From IMG/VR virus record IMGVR_UViG_3300042295_002426, positions 1 to 57,323 of that record: 57,323 nucleotides of DNA, one strand, 5' to 3'. Under the pieces are notes generated by a model. It saw only the letters and a list, made by a program, of their open reading frames with translations. It was not told the DNA's origin and made no database searches. This document shows, piece after piece, positions 1 through 6,634 of this stretch; position 1 is the stretch's first letter; each line of letters starts with the position of its first letter. The stretch is from a virus. Both the position numbers and the translations under genes were made by a program.

Positions 1-1002
1 ATGGAAGAACTGGAGTTGGCGGTTGATTGCTGTCCTGACCAGAAGGCGCAGAAGCGTCTTAACACGATTCATTTGCTGCTATGCGGCGCCACCTTCGAAC
101 TCGCCCTCAAGCATGCCCGGGTCTCCGAGCGATGCCTGCAGAAGTGGATCTCCCGGTTCAACGAAGCTGGGATCAACGCGATCACTTACAGGCCGGTTCC
201 GGGTCGTCCCAGGTTGATGGAAAAGGAAGCCGTGGAGAGCGATATCCTCGCGGTGGTGGACAACCCAAGCCAAGCCAACCAGCATCATTGGACGGCGACG
301 AAACTGTGCGGTTGGCTGCGTGAGGAGAAGGGCCTCGACCTCTCGTATCGGACGCTGGTCCGCTACCTTCACGAACACGACTACGCCCGTCGCATCCCGC
401 GACCGTTCCCATTGCCATCCAAGCCCGAGGAGTGGGAGGAGCAGCGGGAAGTCTTCGTGGACAGGCTCTTCCCGCTGCTGGAAGATCCGAACTCGGAAGT
501 CTACTTCAGTGACGAGTGCGGCTTCGAGGGGGATCCGAGACCTCGCCAGAAATGGGTGAAGCGGGGATCGCGTCCGCGCATCGGCTACTACGGTGGCCAT
601 GTCAGGACTAACGTGATCGGAGCGGTGTCACCACGGTCGGGGCAACTCGTCAGTCTGATCGTGCCTTACTGCGACCGCTTCGTGTTCCAGCAGTTCCTCG
701 ACACGATGGCAGCGGAGGTTCCACGCCGGAAGGGCAAGACAGTCTACCTCGTTCTCGACAACGCGAGTTGGCACAAAGTGAAGTCACTCAACTGGCACCA
801 CATCACGCCACTCTACCTACCGCCCTACAGTCCTGATCTAAATCCGATCGAACGGCTCTGGCAGCATCTCAAGAGCTACTATCTTGCCGGTTTCCTCACC
901 AACGAGCACGAGGCACTCGACGCAAAGGTCGAGGAATCGATCCGGACACTCCTAGAAAAGCCCGAAACTCTCCGCTCGGTCTGCAAAACACACTCCGAAT
1001 AG
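1..1002 (+). CDS. IS630-family transposase
   Basis: A 333-residue DDE transposase that would cut and paste its own element. The N-terminal ~120 residues are helix-turn-helix and winged-helix DNA-binding regions (RCLQKWISRFNEAG at about 44-57, then a GRPR stretch at 68-71). The catalytic triad is visible as D171 in YFSDECGF, D253 in LVLDNASWH and E284 in the family hallmark PPYSPDLNPIERLW. Length and motifs match complete IS630 transposases. The start at base 1 could be the true ATG or an internal one, because upstream sequence is missing. No frameshift is seen, so the copy may be active. Confidence 0.93.
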   Translation: MEELELAVDCCPDQKAQKRLNTIHLLLCGATFELALKHARVSERCLQKWISRFNEAGINAITYRPVPGRPRLMEKEAVESDILAVVDNPSQANQHHWTATKLCGWLREEKGLDLSYRTLVRYLHEHDYARRIPRPFPLPSKPEEWEEQREVFVDRLFPLLEDPNSEVYFSDECGFEGDPRPRQKWVKRGSRPRIGYYGGHVRTNVIGAVSPRSGQLVSLIVPYCDRFVFQQFLDTMAAEVPRRKGKTVYLVLDNASWHKVKSLNWHHITPLYLPPYSPDLNPIERLWQHLKSYYLAGFLTNEHEALDAKVEESIRTLLEKPETLRSVCKTHSE

Positions 1003-1028
1003 CCGCACACATTTTTGGCAAACAGTAT
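1..1028 (+). mobile_element. IS630-family insertion sequence (left end outside window)
   Basis: The transposase gene opens at the first base, so the left terminal repeat is not visible. To the right of the gene, about 25 bases ending near 1028 separate its stop codon from the resumed reading frame of the interrupted caspase-like gene. The junction contains TA dinucleotides, consistent with the TA target preference known for IS630/Tc1-mariner elements. The exact right boundary is uncertain by several bases. Confidence 0.75.
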
Positions 1029-1036
1029 AAAGCAAG

Positions 1037-1516
1037 CTCACGGCAACAATCGAGGAAGAAGAGGCTGACCCGTGGCTTCCGGGCGGCAATCTGCTCGATG
1101 ACCGATGCGATCGGAACGATCGTGTTCGACGTCAGCTTTTCATCCGAAACGGATGCGTCGATGCCAAGAAGACAAGGTTCCTTTTCAACTTGAAACCCGT
1201 GGCCCGAGAAGAAGAAGGCAGCTTCCGCGTTGATCGGTAGTTTCGCGGAGAAATTTCGAACCGAATCCTGGATTTCCTCCGCAGTGCAATCGGTGACGGA
1301 GACGACGCTGTAACCTGCCTTTTTGAGCGCACTGCCGAGTAGTTCCGCATCGCTGATCGCATTCTGAAGGGTGGGAAACGAGTCATCTTCCCGGTAGTTC
1401 GAATTTCCGATGATCAGGGCGAAGCGGTCGTCGGCAAGGGCGAATGAAGCGTCGGTCAGGACGACTAATGCAACAACAATCAGCCACTGAAAAAGCGATA
1501 TGGGTCGAACAAGCAT
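1037..1516 (-). pseudogene. Caspase-like (peptidase C14) secreted protein, 3' truncated by IS630
   Basis: The first 160 residues of a C14 caspase-like protein remain. A signal peptide (residues 1-28, hydrophobic WLIVVALVVL, cleavage after a FALA-type site) leads into a p20-like domain with RFALIIGNSNY, the catalytic histidine in SGHG (H106) and the catalytic cysteine in FLDCCRE (C157 or C158). Immediately after the catalytic cysteine the frame runs into the IS630 end and reads about 46 foreign residues antisense to the transposase. The p10-like part and any C-terminal domain are lost. The gene was probably a chromosomal or exported caspase homologue; it is now broken. Confidence 0.85.
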
Positions 1517-1795
1517 GACATCACCGGGAGAAGCTCCATATCCGAGTCCTCCGTAGTCCCTTCCGTCGTAGGTACGGCGCCGAAGGGAGTCAGGGGGCGA
1601 TTAGGGACACCACTGGCAAGTTTCGTGTCATGGGGGATGGAGAGTCAACCGTTTTCACGCATCTCTGGACCGTTTCAAGGACAGTCGCGGCTTTATATCA
1701 GCAATGCCCGCACATGGCGGGTGGAAAGGCGGCGGTGGAAGCGCGGCCCGTCGAAGCCGGACTCCTTCGCGACAGCGCCCGGATAGGCGGTTTGC

Positions 1796-2632
1796 TCATT
1801 GGGAAAAGATTTCAGAAGGACTCTGTAACTCACGTAGTCTGCCTTGTACTTCTTCAAGGTTGCGTAGCACAGATGACTTTTGCAGTTCGATTGCTACATT
1901 TAGGGCAACCGCTACGCCGAGAAAGACGAAAGCTGAAGCAAGGCCACCAAATATGTAATTCTTGACGCCGAACTTGCTGCGGTAATACAAATAAGCGGGA
2001 AATGCGACAATCCAGAATCCGATGCCGCAGATGAACCAACCGGCGGGTCCCATGGAGAGGAATCCGCCGCGCTTGCTGCTCATTCCGAGTTTGCTTGCCT
2101 CGACCGCCATTAAAGTGGATGTAGCTAATACGGTTACTATGGTAATGCCCATCAGAGTCGATCCGGGACTCTGGAGGAGGTTCATGCTGCTAATCCAAAA
2201 CCACATGAGCGCTGCGGATGCGACCGGAAGCAACATGATGACCATACCAATTGCGTCCGATGGCTCTTTTGTGGGGTTAGCGGCAGCGCGAGTTGTCGCG
2301 TCAAGAAGCTCGCCACAATGCTTACACTTCTTTGCGGCAATCAAAATCTCCTCTCCGCACATCGGGCAAGCCTTGGTGACTGTCCAGTTGGAGTTGGTAG
2401 GACTTGATGAGCGCACGGTCTGTCTCTGGATGTTTTCTGGGGCTATCGCGGTCTGTGCCGGGCGAGCTGGACCAGTGGCAATGACCGTCGAAAGCGGTTG
2501 CCATACCTGTGCACCCTCCTGACAGACTTGTGCTGTATTCGGAATCATACCCAATTCGAAATAGCTGGTCAGTTCACTGAGGGTGCAGGGGCCGTCGACC
2601 GCGGTTCCGTCGATTGAGTAGTAGAAGTTCAT
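1796..2632 (-). CDS. GYF_2-domain, zinc-ribbon membrane protein
   Basis: 278 residues starting at the ATG of MNFYYSIDG. A longer in-frame extension to 2794 lacks family-like sequence and is rejected. Residues 1-50 are a GYF_2-type domain (DGPCTLSEL, then a VWQPL-type end), usually a protein-interaction module. Residues about 88-105 form a zinc ribbon with CPMCGEE and CKHCGE. The C-terminal half holds about four hydrophobic segments (IGMVIMLLPVASAALMWFWI; GITIVTVLATSTLMAV; GWFICGIGFWIVAFPAYLYY; FGGLASAFVFLGVAVALNVA), so it is an inner-membrane protein. Such proteins are common in Verrucomicrobiota and Planctomycetota. Function unknown; probably host chromosome rather than phage. Confidence 0.8.
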   Translation of the reverse strand: MNFYYSIDGTAVDGPCTLSELTSYFELGMIPNTAQVCQEGAQVWQPLSTVIATGPARPAQTAIAPENIQRQTVRSSSPTNSNWTVTKACPMCGEEILIAAKKCKHCGELLDATTRAAANPTKEPSDAIGMVIMLLPVASAALMWFWISSMNLLQSPGSTLMGITIVTVLATSTLMAVEASKLGMSSKRGGFLSMGPAGWFICGIGFWIVAFPAYLYYRSKFGVKNYIFGGLASAFVFLGVAVALNVAIELQKSSVLRNLEEVQGRLRELQSPSEIFSQ

Positions 2633-2877
2633 GGCTGATTGCGGGCGAAAGGGTGTAGAAACAGAATTAGTCCAACTTGCTATCTTGCGGAAAACTTCCG
2701 AGTGAAGAAATCGGCGATCATTGGCGCTGACCGACGAAGGCGTAAAAGACTTACAAGTCCATCGAATAATCGCAAGACAAATTCGCGAAACCAATTTAGC
2801 GCATGATTTTCACATAAATTATGAAAATTTATCGCTTTAAAACAGGTGAGTAGTGATCCCAGTTCAAGGCTTTGAAG

Positions 2878-3414
2878 ATTCCAAAAACGGCCATTGAAAC
2901 AAAGGAAACTTCACCTCCTAGCGGGTGAAGGTGGCAGCACCCAATGACCGGTTGTCTCTTCAGCGGCACAAACCTTGAGGAGTTCGCCGCCTGCGTTCAG
3001 CGCGCCCTGCTCGATCTGGGCGAGGACCCGTCCCTCGCAAGGGACCAGATCCACGAGACGACTGCGAAGAGCCTGTTTGAGCGAGGCCATCATGACCTCG
3101 TCCAGACCGTGAAGAAAGTCCCCCGGGCGCCCGGCCAATACGCCTCCGGCGCCAAGGCTGACTTCCTCAAGTGGTGGCGCGAGAGCCCCGTTTACGGACT
3201 CATCCACGGCAAGGCGAGCCGGGGCGAGGCCGTGTTCGTCGAGCAGGCGGAAGGGGATCGCCGAGCGGCGATCTGCGTGAACTGTCCCCACAACGTCATC
3301 CCGGCCGGGAACGGGTGGCTGCAAAACTGGACCGACGGCCAGATGCTGAAGTCGGTCGAGGGCCGCACTACCGCGAGCCAGGATCGCCTCGGGTTTTCCT
3401 CCGTAACCCCTTGA
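2878..3414 (+). pseudogene. Decayed, 3'-truncated copy of the prophage two-CxxC protein (51404-52063)
   Basis: From about 2905 the translation aligns with the intact gene at 51404-52063: ETSPPSG, then RWQHPMTG, and later nearly identical stretches such as ADFLKWWRESPVYGL and VIPAGNGWLQNWTDGQMLKS. Two lesions show decay. An in-frame TGA at 2926-2928 replaces the Trp codon of the intact copy (GGW versus GG-stop). The frame also diverges after SQDRLG and ends SSVTP, losing the second CxxC pair. Translation could restart at ATG 2944, giving 156 residues. It lies just outside the attachment site, so it is a relic of a related element at the same tRNA. Confidence 0.75.
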
Positions 3415-3425
3415 TTAAGAAGGGA

Positions 3426-3467
3426 AGCCAACTGTCGGACTCGAACCGACGACCGGCTGATTACAAA
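3426..3467 (-). other. attL: displaced 3' half of tRNA-Thr(UGU)
   Basis: On the minus strand the sequence reads as the 3' half of a tRNA: anticodon loop TTTGTAA (3467-3461, anticodon TGT), anticodon-stem 3' arm TCAGC, T-arm GTCGG-TTCGAGT-CCGAC and acceptor 3' arm AGTTGGC plus discriminator T. The bases on the 5' side of the loop do not pair with TCAGC, so the 5' half is absent. Tyrosine integrases commonly recombine in the anticodon or T loop of tRNA genes and leave such a fragment at the distal end. Given its orientation, the intact tRNA-Thr should lie beyond the right edge next to the integrase. Confidence 0.8.
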
Positions 3468-3514
3468 GCACACGTTTCGGTATTAAGATCCCTATTTGGC
3501 GGGCTTTGCGGGCC

Positions 3515-3539
3515 GTGATGCCACATTTGATGCCATTTT
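3515..3539 (+). repeat. GTGATGCCAC-type repeat near attL (possible integrase arm sites)
   Basis: GTGATGCCAC followed by TTGATGCCATTTT gives two close copies of TGATGCCA spaced 11 bases, about 50 bases inside the attachment site. A 25-base version with 21 matches occurs at 19457-19481, and single TGATGCCAC copies are at 3581 and 22874. The position beside attL suggests arm-type integrase sites; this is inference only. Confidence 0.35.
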
Positions 3540-3560
3540 GAAATTTCTGCTGTTTTTAAA

Positions 3561-3854
3561 TCAGCAGTCGCTGGCGACCGGTGATGCCACCGTTGCACCC
3601 ACTCTTACACCGTTCTCGAAGGAGCGTTTTACGGAGAGGTTGGCGAAGGTCCGGTCTTTCGAGGCGTAGCAGTTTGCCCCGGTCGTCGTGTTGGCCGCGT
3701 CGAAGATTTCCAGCTCGCGGGAGCCGAGCCAGACCTCGGTCGGCTGGATGCCCTGGCGAACGGCCTCGGCGATGAGGCGGTGGATCTCGGCCGTGAGGGA
3801 TGCAAACTCGGCCGCGGACCTATGGGTGCGGTACGGGACGATGGTTTCGCTCAT
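3561..3854 (-). CDS. Hypothetical phage protein, 97 aa
   Basis: The start chosen is the ATG of MSETIVPYRTH; the longer frame to 3899 runs into the regulatory repeat upstream. The protein is soluble, with an N-terminal helical part (AAEFASLTAEIHRLIAEAVR) followed by a mixed section (PTEVWLGSRELEIF). No family recognised. It is the first gene inside attL and is transcribed toward attL, opposite to its neighbour at 3923. It could belong to the lysogeny and integration control group. Confidence 0.6.
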   Translation of the reverse strand: MSETIVPYRTHRSAAEFASLTAEIHRLIAEAVRQGIQPTEVWLGSRELEIFDAANTTTGANCYASKDRTFANLSVKRSFENGVRVGATVASPVASDC

Positions 3855-3863
3855 CGGGCGGGA

Positions 3864-3911
3864 GCATTTTGAGTTGTCATCGGTAAGGAGTCTGGGCAAA
3901 AACGTGCTAAG
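3864..3911 (+). repeat. Regulatory direct repeat, copy 1
   Basis: GCATTTTGAGTTGTCATCGG, then TAAGGAGTCTGGGCAAAAACGTGC. It matches copy 2 at 4252-4297 at roughly nine of ten positions. It contains an AAGGAG ribosome-binding-site-like core and lies upstream of the rightward gene at 3923. It may be a duplicated promoter or leader, or an operator read by one of the small regulators here. Confidence 0.6.
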
Positions 3912-3922
3912 CTTCGTGAAAG

Positions 3923-4243
3923 ATGAGCGATCATGACTTCAACCGTCCCTTCCTCGATTTGGATTCGATGGAACTGTTTACGGCGATTCGCCTGAAGGAT
4001 GCGCGGAGGTTCGGGCGGACCGTCAGGGCTTTCCATCTCTCCAATCGGGAGTACCAGCACCGCTTCAACGAGCTTGGAGCGAAGAATAATATGAAGCCGC
4101 CTCCAAGCAGCTACATTCACATCATGCCGGGCTATCTGGTGGTGCGGAACCTGGGGACCGCGCGACAATACGAGACTTGGATGCCGAGTGATGTGTTCGA
4201 GGAATTGTATGAGAAGAAGAAGAACTCGGGGACAAGCTCGTGA
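3923..4243 (+). CDS. Hypothetical phage protein, 106 aa
   Basis: Starts at the first ATG of ATGAGCGATCATG, giving MSDHDFNRP; a start at the second ATG, 9 bases later, is also possible. The protein is basic and charged, without membrane segments. It contains AFHLSNREYQHRFNELG and MPGYLVVRNLGTARQYETWM and ends in a lysine-rich EKKKNSG tail. No family recognised. It lies directly downstream of the first copy of the duplicated regulatory sequence and is followed by the second copy and another small gene, so the two are probably co-regulated. Confidence 0.6.
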   Translation: MSDHDFNRPFLDLDSMELFTAIRLKDARRFGRTVRAFHLSNREYQHRFNELGAKNNMKPPPSSYIHIMPGYLVVRNLGTARQYETWMPSDVFEELYEKKKNSGTSS

Positions 4244-4251
4244 GCCACGAG

Positions 4252-4297
4252 CGTTTTGAGTTGTCATCGGGAAGGAGTCGGGGCAAAACGTAGCATG
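4252..4297 (+). repeat. Regulatory direct repeat, copy 2, overlapping a start codon
   Basis: Reads CGTTTTGAGTTGTCATCGGG, then AAGGAGTCGGGGCAAAACGTAGC and ATG. It is the near copy of 3864-3911. Its last bases include the ATG at 4295, so the repeat supplies the leader of that gene. The AAGGAG core lies 17 bases upstream of the ATG, long for a functional Shine-Dalgarno, which favours an operator or promoter role. Confidence 0.6.
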
Positions 4298-4648
4298 CGT
4301 AGTCGCAACCGCTCTGTGAAACTTCCCAACGCCCTGATGGATGCCGGTGAACGCCGGGCCGAGGGACTGGGTTATGGATCGTTCAACGCCTACATCGCGG
4401 CGCTGATCCGCTATGACCTGATGGTGCGCGGCGCACACCACGTGACGCTGCCGGTGGCGCGGATGAAGCTGGAGGACCAGGATGCGATCGACGACGAGCT
4501 GCTGAGGATCGAGGAGTCGGGCGAAGGGGCCCGCGGGGTCTTCCTGGAGCACCTGATGGAGCGGGTCCTGGAGCGGGGCGGAAAGCTCGACGGAGAGGCA
4601 ATCGCCAACGAGGCAAAGCGAAAGCAGGCAAAACCTAAGGGCAGTTAA
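4295..4648 (+). CDS. Ribbon-helix-helix-like small regulator, 117 aa
   Basis: Start is the ATG inside the duplicated leader; a TTG further upstream would translate the repeat itself and is rejected. Residues 1-40 (RSVKLPNALMDAGERRAEGLGYGSFNAYIAALIRYDL region) resemble a ribbon-helix-helix fold: a short beta strand with alternating basic residues, then two helices. The rest is acidic and helical (DAIDDELLRIEESGE) with a lysine-rich end. Members of this fold dimerise on short DNA repeats, so it may bind the duplicated 3864/4252 sequence or the tandem decamer just downstream. Family assignment is moderate. Confidence 0.6.
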   Translation: MRSRNRSVKLPNALMDAGERRAEGLGYGSFNAYIAALIRYDLMVRGAHHVTLPVARMKLEDQDAIDDELLRIEESGEGARGVFLEHLMERVLERGGKLDGEAIANEAKRKQAKPKGS

Positions 4649-4652
4649 AAAT

Positions 4653-4672
4653 CGGTGTTACCCGGTGTTACC
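4653..4672 (+). repeat. Perfect tandem decamer CGGTGTTACC x2
   Basis: Two exactly adjacent copies of CGGTGTTACC (4653-4662 and 4663-4672), immediately after the stop codon of the ribbon-helix-helix-like gene. Direct decamers of this kind are typical targets for small dimeric regulators, but no binding protein can be assigned. Confidence 0.45.
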
Positions 4673-4773
4673 GGATCGTGCTGGACACTGTTCGCCTGGG
4701 CAGTATGATGCTCACGACACAAGACGCGACATGGACACAAGACTCGAATTCACCGCCCCCCTTTCCGCCCGGC

Positions 4774-4977
4774 TTATTCCGAGGCGTTGTTCTTTGACTT
4801 GGGGCGTGGGTCTTGGCTGAGCTTCTCGCTGAGGAGCATCTCGAGCCAGTTCGACAGGCTGCGATTCTCCTCCCCGGCCGCCTTCTTCGCGGCGGCGAGA
4901 AGATCCCCCCGAAGGGAGATACTCGTCTGGGTCTTCCCTTCAGCACGGACTCCGTGGCGGGTGGTTTTCTTCTTCAT
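4774..4977 (-). CDS. Ribbon-helix-helix protein, 67 aa, probably leaderless
   Basis: MKKKTTRHG at 4977 is the chosen start. TQTSISLRGDLLAAAKKAAGEENRSLSNWLEMLLSEKL is a ribbon-helix-helix core (beta strand TSISL, two helices, NWLE turn), as in small phage and antitoxin repressors; a charged tail follows. A GTG at 4992 would add five residues. A good promoter (4984-5011) places the transcription start at about the ATG itself, so the message would have no leader. It diverges from a second ribbon-helix-helix gene at 5073, a common layout for mutually repressing regulators. Confidence 0.75.
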   Translation of the reverse strand: MKKKTTRHGVRAEGKTQTSISLRGDLLAAAKKAAGEENRSLSNWLEMLLSEKLSQDPRPKSKNNASE

Positions 4978-4983
4978 CAGAAA

Positions 4984-5011
4984 ATAATACACCCTGATAC
5001 ATTTTGTTCAA
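4984..5011 (-). promoter_or_regulatory. Sigma70-like promoter for the 4774-4977 gene
   Basis: On the minus strand, -35 TTGAAC (5011-5006), a 16-base spacer and -10 TATTAT (4989-4984). The expected start point, six to seven bases downstream, coincides with the ATG at 4977. The spacer contains TGTATCA, which recurs on the plus strand at 5051-5057, making a candidate shared operator half-site. Confidence 0.6.
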
Positions 5012-5019
5012 TCAAATTC

Positions 5020-5053
5020 TTGCCCTGCAAACAATCACACCATACGATGGTGT
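5020..5053 (+). promoter_or_regulatory. Promoter plus palindromic operator for the 5073 gene
   Basis: -35-like TTGCCC (5020-5025), a 17-base spacer and -10-like TACGAT (5043-5048). The perfect palindrome ACACCAT-ACG-ATGGTGT (5037-5053) overlaps the -10 box. A repressor bound there would block RNA polymerase. A ribbon-helix-helix dimer from either flanking gene is the obvious candidate, implying autoregulation. Confidence 0.6.
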
Positions 5054-5072
5054 ATCACACCAAAGGATAACG

Positions 5073-5330
5073 ATGAAAATCAGCACCACGGTCAGTCTGG
5101 ATGGAGAGCTCCTGGAGGGGGCTCGGGCCTTCGCCCGATCCGAGAGGCGATCGCTGTCAGCGCAGATCGAAACTTGGATCGAGGAAAAGCTGACGGGCGA
5201 TGAGCCGGCCCCGGTCGAAGGGCGGGCGGAAGTCCCGCATCACCTGACCCCGGACCCGGAAGCGGACCTCGCGAAGCGGACCGTGGTGCGGGTCTCCGAT
5301 CAACCTCTCACGAAAGGAATGAAACAATGA
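5073..5330 (+). CDS. Ribbon-helix-helix protein (antitoxin- or repressor-like), 85 aa
   Basis: The start is the ATG preceded by AAAGGATAACG, one of the few clear Shine-Dalgarno sites here; an ORF extension to 5004 would read through the operator. Residues 1-40 (MKISTTVSLDGELLEGARA, then SERRSLSAQIETWIEEKL) fit the ribbon-helix-helix fold of ParD- or Arc-like proteins. The C-terminus is acidic and proline-rich and could contact a partner. No toxin gene follows; the next gene is excisionase-like and overlaps by four bases (ATGA), so the two are translated together. A phage repressor or integration regulator is the likeliest role. Confidence 0.72.
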   Translation: MKISTTVSLDGELLEGARAFARSERRSLSAQIETWIEEKLTGDEPAPVEGRAEVPHHLTPDPEADLAKRTVVRVSDQPLTKGMKQ

Positions 5331-5524
5331 ACACGGCAATGACGCACCTGCTCACCCCCGAACAACTGGCGGAACGCTGGCAGGTCTCGAAGAAGACAAT
5401 CCTCAACTGGTGCTACGCGGGCCGTCTGCCCTTTGCGACGCATCTCGGCAACAAATGGCGCTTCCACGAGGCCGACGTGGAGAAGCACGAGCGCAATCTG
5501 CGCGTCGGCAAGGTCGCCAAGTGA
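5327..5524 (+). CDS. Excisionase-like helix-turn-helix protein, 65 aa
   Basis: Starts with an ATG overlapping the previous stop (ATGA). The sequence LLTPEQLAERWQVSKKTILNWCYAGRLPF, then NKWRF, is the HTH_17/MerR-type excisionase fold: helix, turn, recognition helix, then a wing with the conserved arginine and a basic tail (EKHERNLRVGK). Such proteins bend DNA at attachment sites to promote prophage excision, or act as transcription regulators. It sits about 1.9 kb inside attL in the early operon. A role with the tyrosine integrase at the right end is plausible. Confidence 0.8.
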   Translation: MNTAMTHLLTPEQLAERWQVSKKTILNWCYAGRLPFATHLGNKWRFHEADVEKHERNLRVGKVAK

Positions 5525-5556
5525 ACCACCTCTTTTTTTACAACGAACCCACTAAC

Positions 5557-6573
5557 ATGAATACCCTGCTCGATACCATGAAAGGCGGCCTCAAGCCGCG
5601 TCCCCAGCGAGTCGTGATCTACGCGCCCGAAGGGCTCGGGAAGACGACGCTCGCGAGTCAGTTCCCCGCCCCCTTGTTCTTCGACTTCGAGGGCGGGACG
5701 CACCACATCGATGCCGTCCGCGTCGAACCGAAGACGCTCGAGGAAACTGAGGCCGCCCTGGTCGCGATCTCGAAGAAGGATCCGGCGGCTTTCGGCGTCA
5801 GGACGGTGGTGATCGACACGATCGACTGGCTCGAAAGTCTCATGATCGAGGCGGTCTGCCGGGAAGGGAAGAAGGACTCGATCGAGGACTTCGGCTACGG
5901 CAAGGGCTACACGTATCTGGCCGAGCGGATGCTGAAGTTCCTCGGGATCCTCGATGCGGTGAAGAACGCGGGATTCCATGTCGTGCTGCTCGCGCACAGC
6001 GAGATCAAGAAGTTCGAGCTGCCGGACGCGGCGGGCCAATTCGACCGCTACAAGCTGAAGCTGGTGAAGCAGAACGAGCCGCTCGTGAAGGAGTGGGCGG
6101 ATGCGCTGCTCTTCGGCAACTGGAAGACGCAGGTGGCGGAGAAGGACAACGGGAAAGAGCGTCTCGTGGGCGGCAAGACCCGCGTCCTCTTCTGCAACCG
6201 CAGCGCGGCGTATGACGCGAAGAACCGCTACGGGCTCAAGGACGAGGAGGGATGGAACATTGCGACGATCTCCAAGGGGTTCGCCGCGATCGGAGCGCCC
6301 TGGGAAATGGCCGCCCCCGAGGCTGCGGCGAAGGTCCGTCGAGACGAGGAGCCGGATGCCGATGTGATCCCGGGGTTCCCTGAACCGGATGTGGCGGAAC
6401 TGGAGAAGCTCCTCGGCAAGCACGAGGTGGTGGTCAATGCCTTCCTCGTGACGCGCGGGGAGATTCGGGAGGGGCAGACCTTCCGTGAAGTGACGGCGGC
6501 CTACCGGAAACGGATCCTGACGCAGCCGGTGAAATTCCTCAACGCCGCAACGGCCCGACTGGTGGCCGCCTGA
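5557..6573 (+). CDS. RecA-like AAA ATPase (AAA_24 / Sak4-like recombination protein)
   Basis: 338 residues from MNTLLDTMKGG. Walker A is APEGLGKTT (23-31), Walker B-like RTVVIDTIDWLE has the acidic D87, and FFDFEGG near 41-47 matches the sensor-like segment of phage AAA_24 ATPases. Proteins of this type next to a single-strand binding protein and a nuclease act as single-strand annealing or strand-exchange proteins (Sak4 group) during phage replication. The C-terminal 100 residues (PDVAELEKLLG, EIREGQTFREV) look helical. The start lacks a Shine-Dalgarno; a GTG at 5521 overlapping the previous stop is an alternative. First of a compact replication cluster. Confidence 0.82.
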   Translation: MNTLLDTMKGGLKPRPQRVVIYAPEGLGKTTLASQFPAPLFFDFEGGTHHIDAVRVEPKTLEETEAALVAISKKDPAAFGVRTVVIDTIDWLESLMIEAVCREGKKDSIEDFGYGKGYTYLAERMLKFLGILDAVKNAGFHVVLLAHSEIKKFELPDAAGQFDRYKLKLVKQNEPLVKEWADALLFGNWKTQVAEKDNGKERLVGGKTRVLFCNRSAAYDAKNRYGLKDEEGWNIATISKGFAAIGAPWEMAAPEAAAKVRRDEEPDADVIPGFPEPDVAELEKLLGKHEVVVNAFLVTRGEIREGQTFREVTAAYRKRILTQPVKFLNAATARLVAA

Positions 6574-6580
6574 TTCCTGG

Positions 6581-6613
6581 CCGGGATCGTCCTCCCCGCA
6601 GGGACGACCCCGG
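6581..6613 (+). terminator. Intergenic hairpin (attenuator or processing site)
   Basis: CCGGGATCGTCC (6581-6592) pairs with GGACGACCCCGG (6602-6613) with one mismatch around a nine-base loop. It lies eight bases after the ATPase stop codon. No U-tract follows; instead a C/A-rich leader runs to the next ATG. A similar hairpin plus leader occurs at 25031-25067, so it may set message levels between genes rather than end transcription fully. Confidence 0.55.
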
Positions 6614-6634
6614 ACCCACCCTTTCCAAACCATC

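Noticed and set aside
1630-1965. Plus-strand open frame of 111 aa left of the GYF_2 gene
   Set aside because: It overlaps the 3' end of the GYF_2 gene and lacks family features. The 1517-1795 gap seems to hold only intergenic sequence with an imperfect GC palindrome.
5073-5524. Toxin-antitoxin pair
   Set aside because: The ribbon-helix-helix protein looks antitoxin-like, but its partner is an excisionase-type helix-turn-helix protein with no toxin features.
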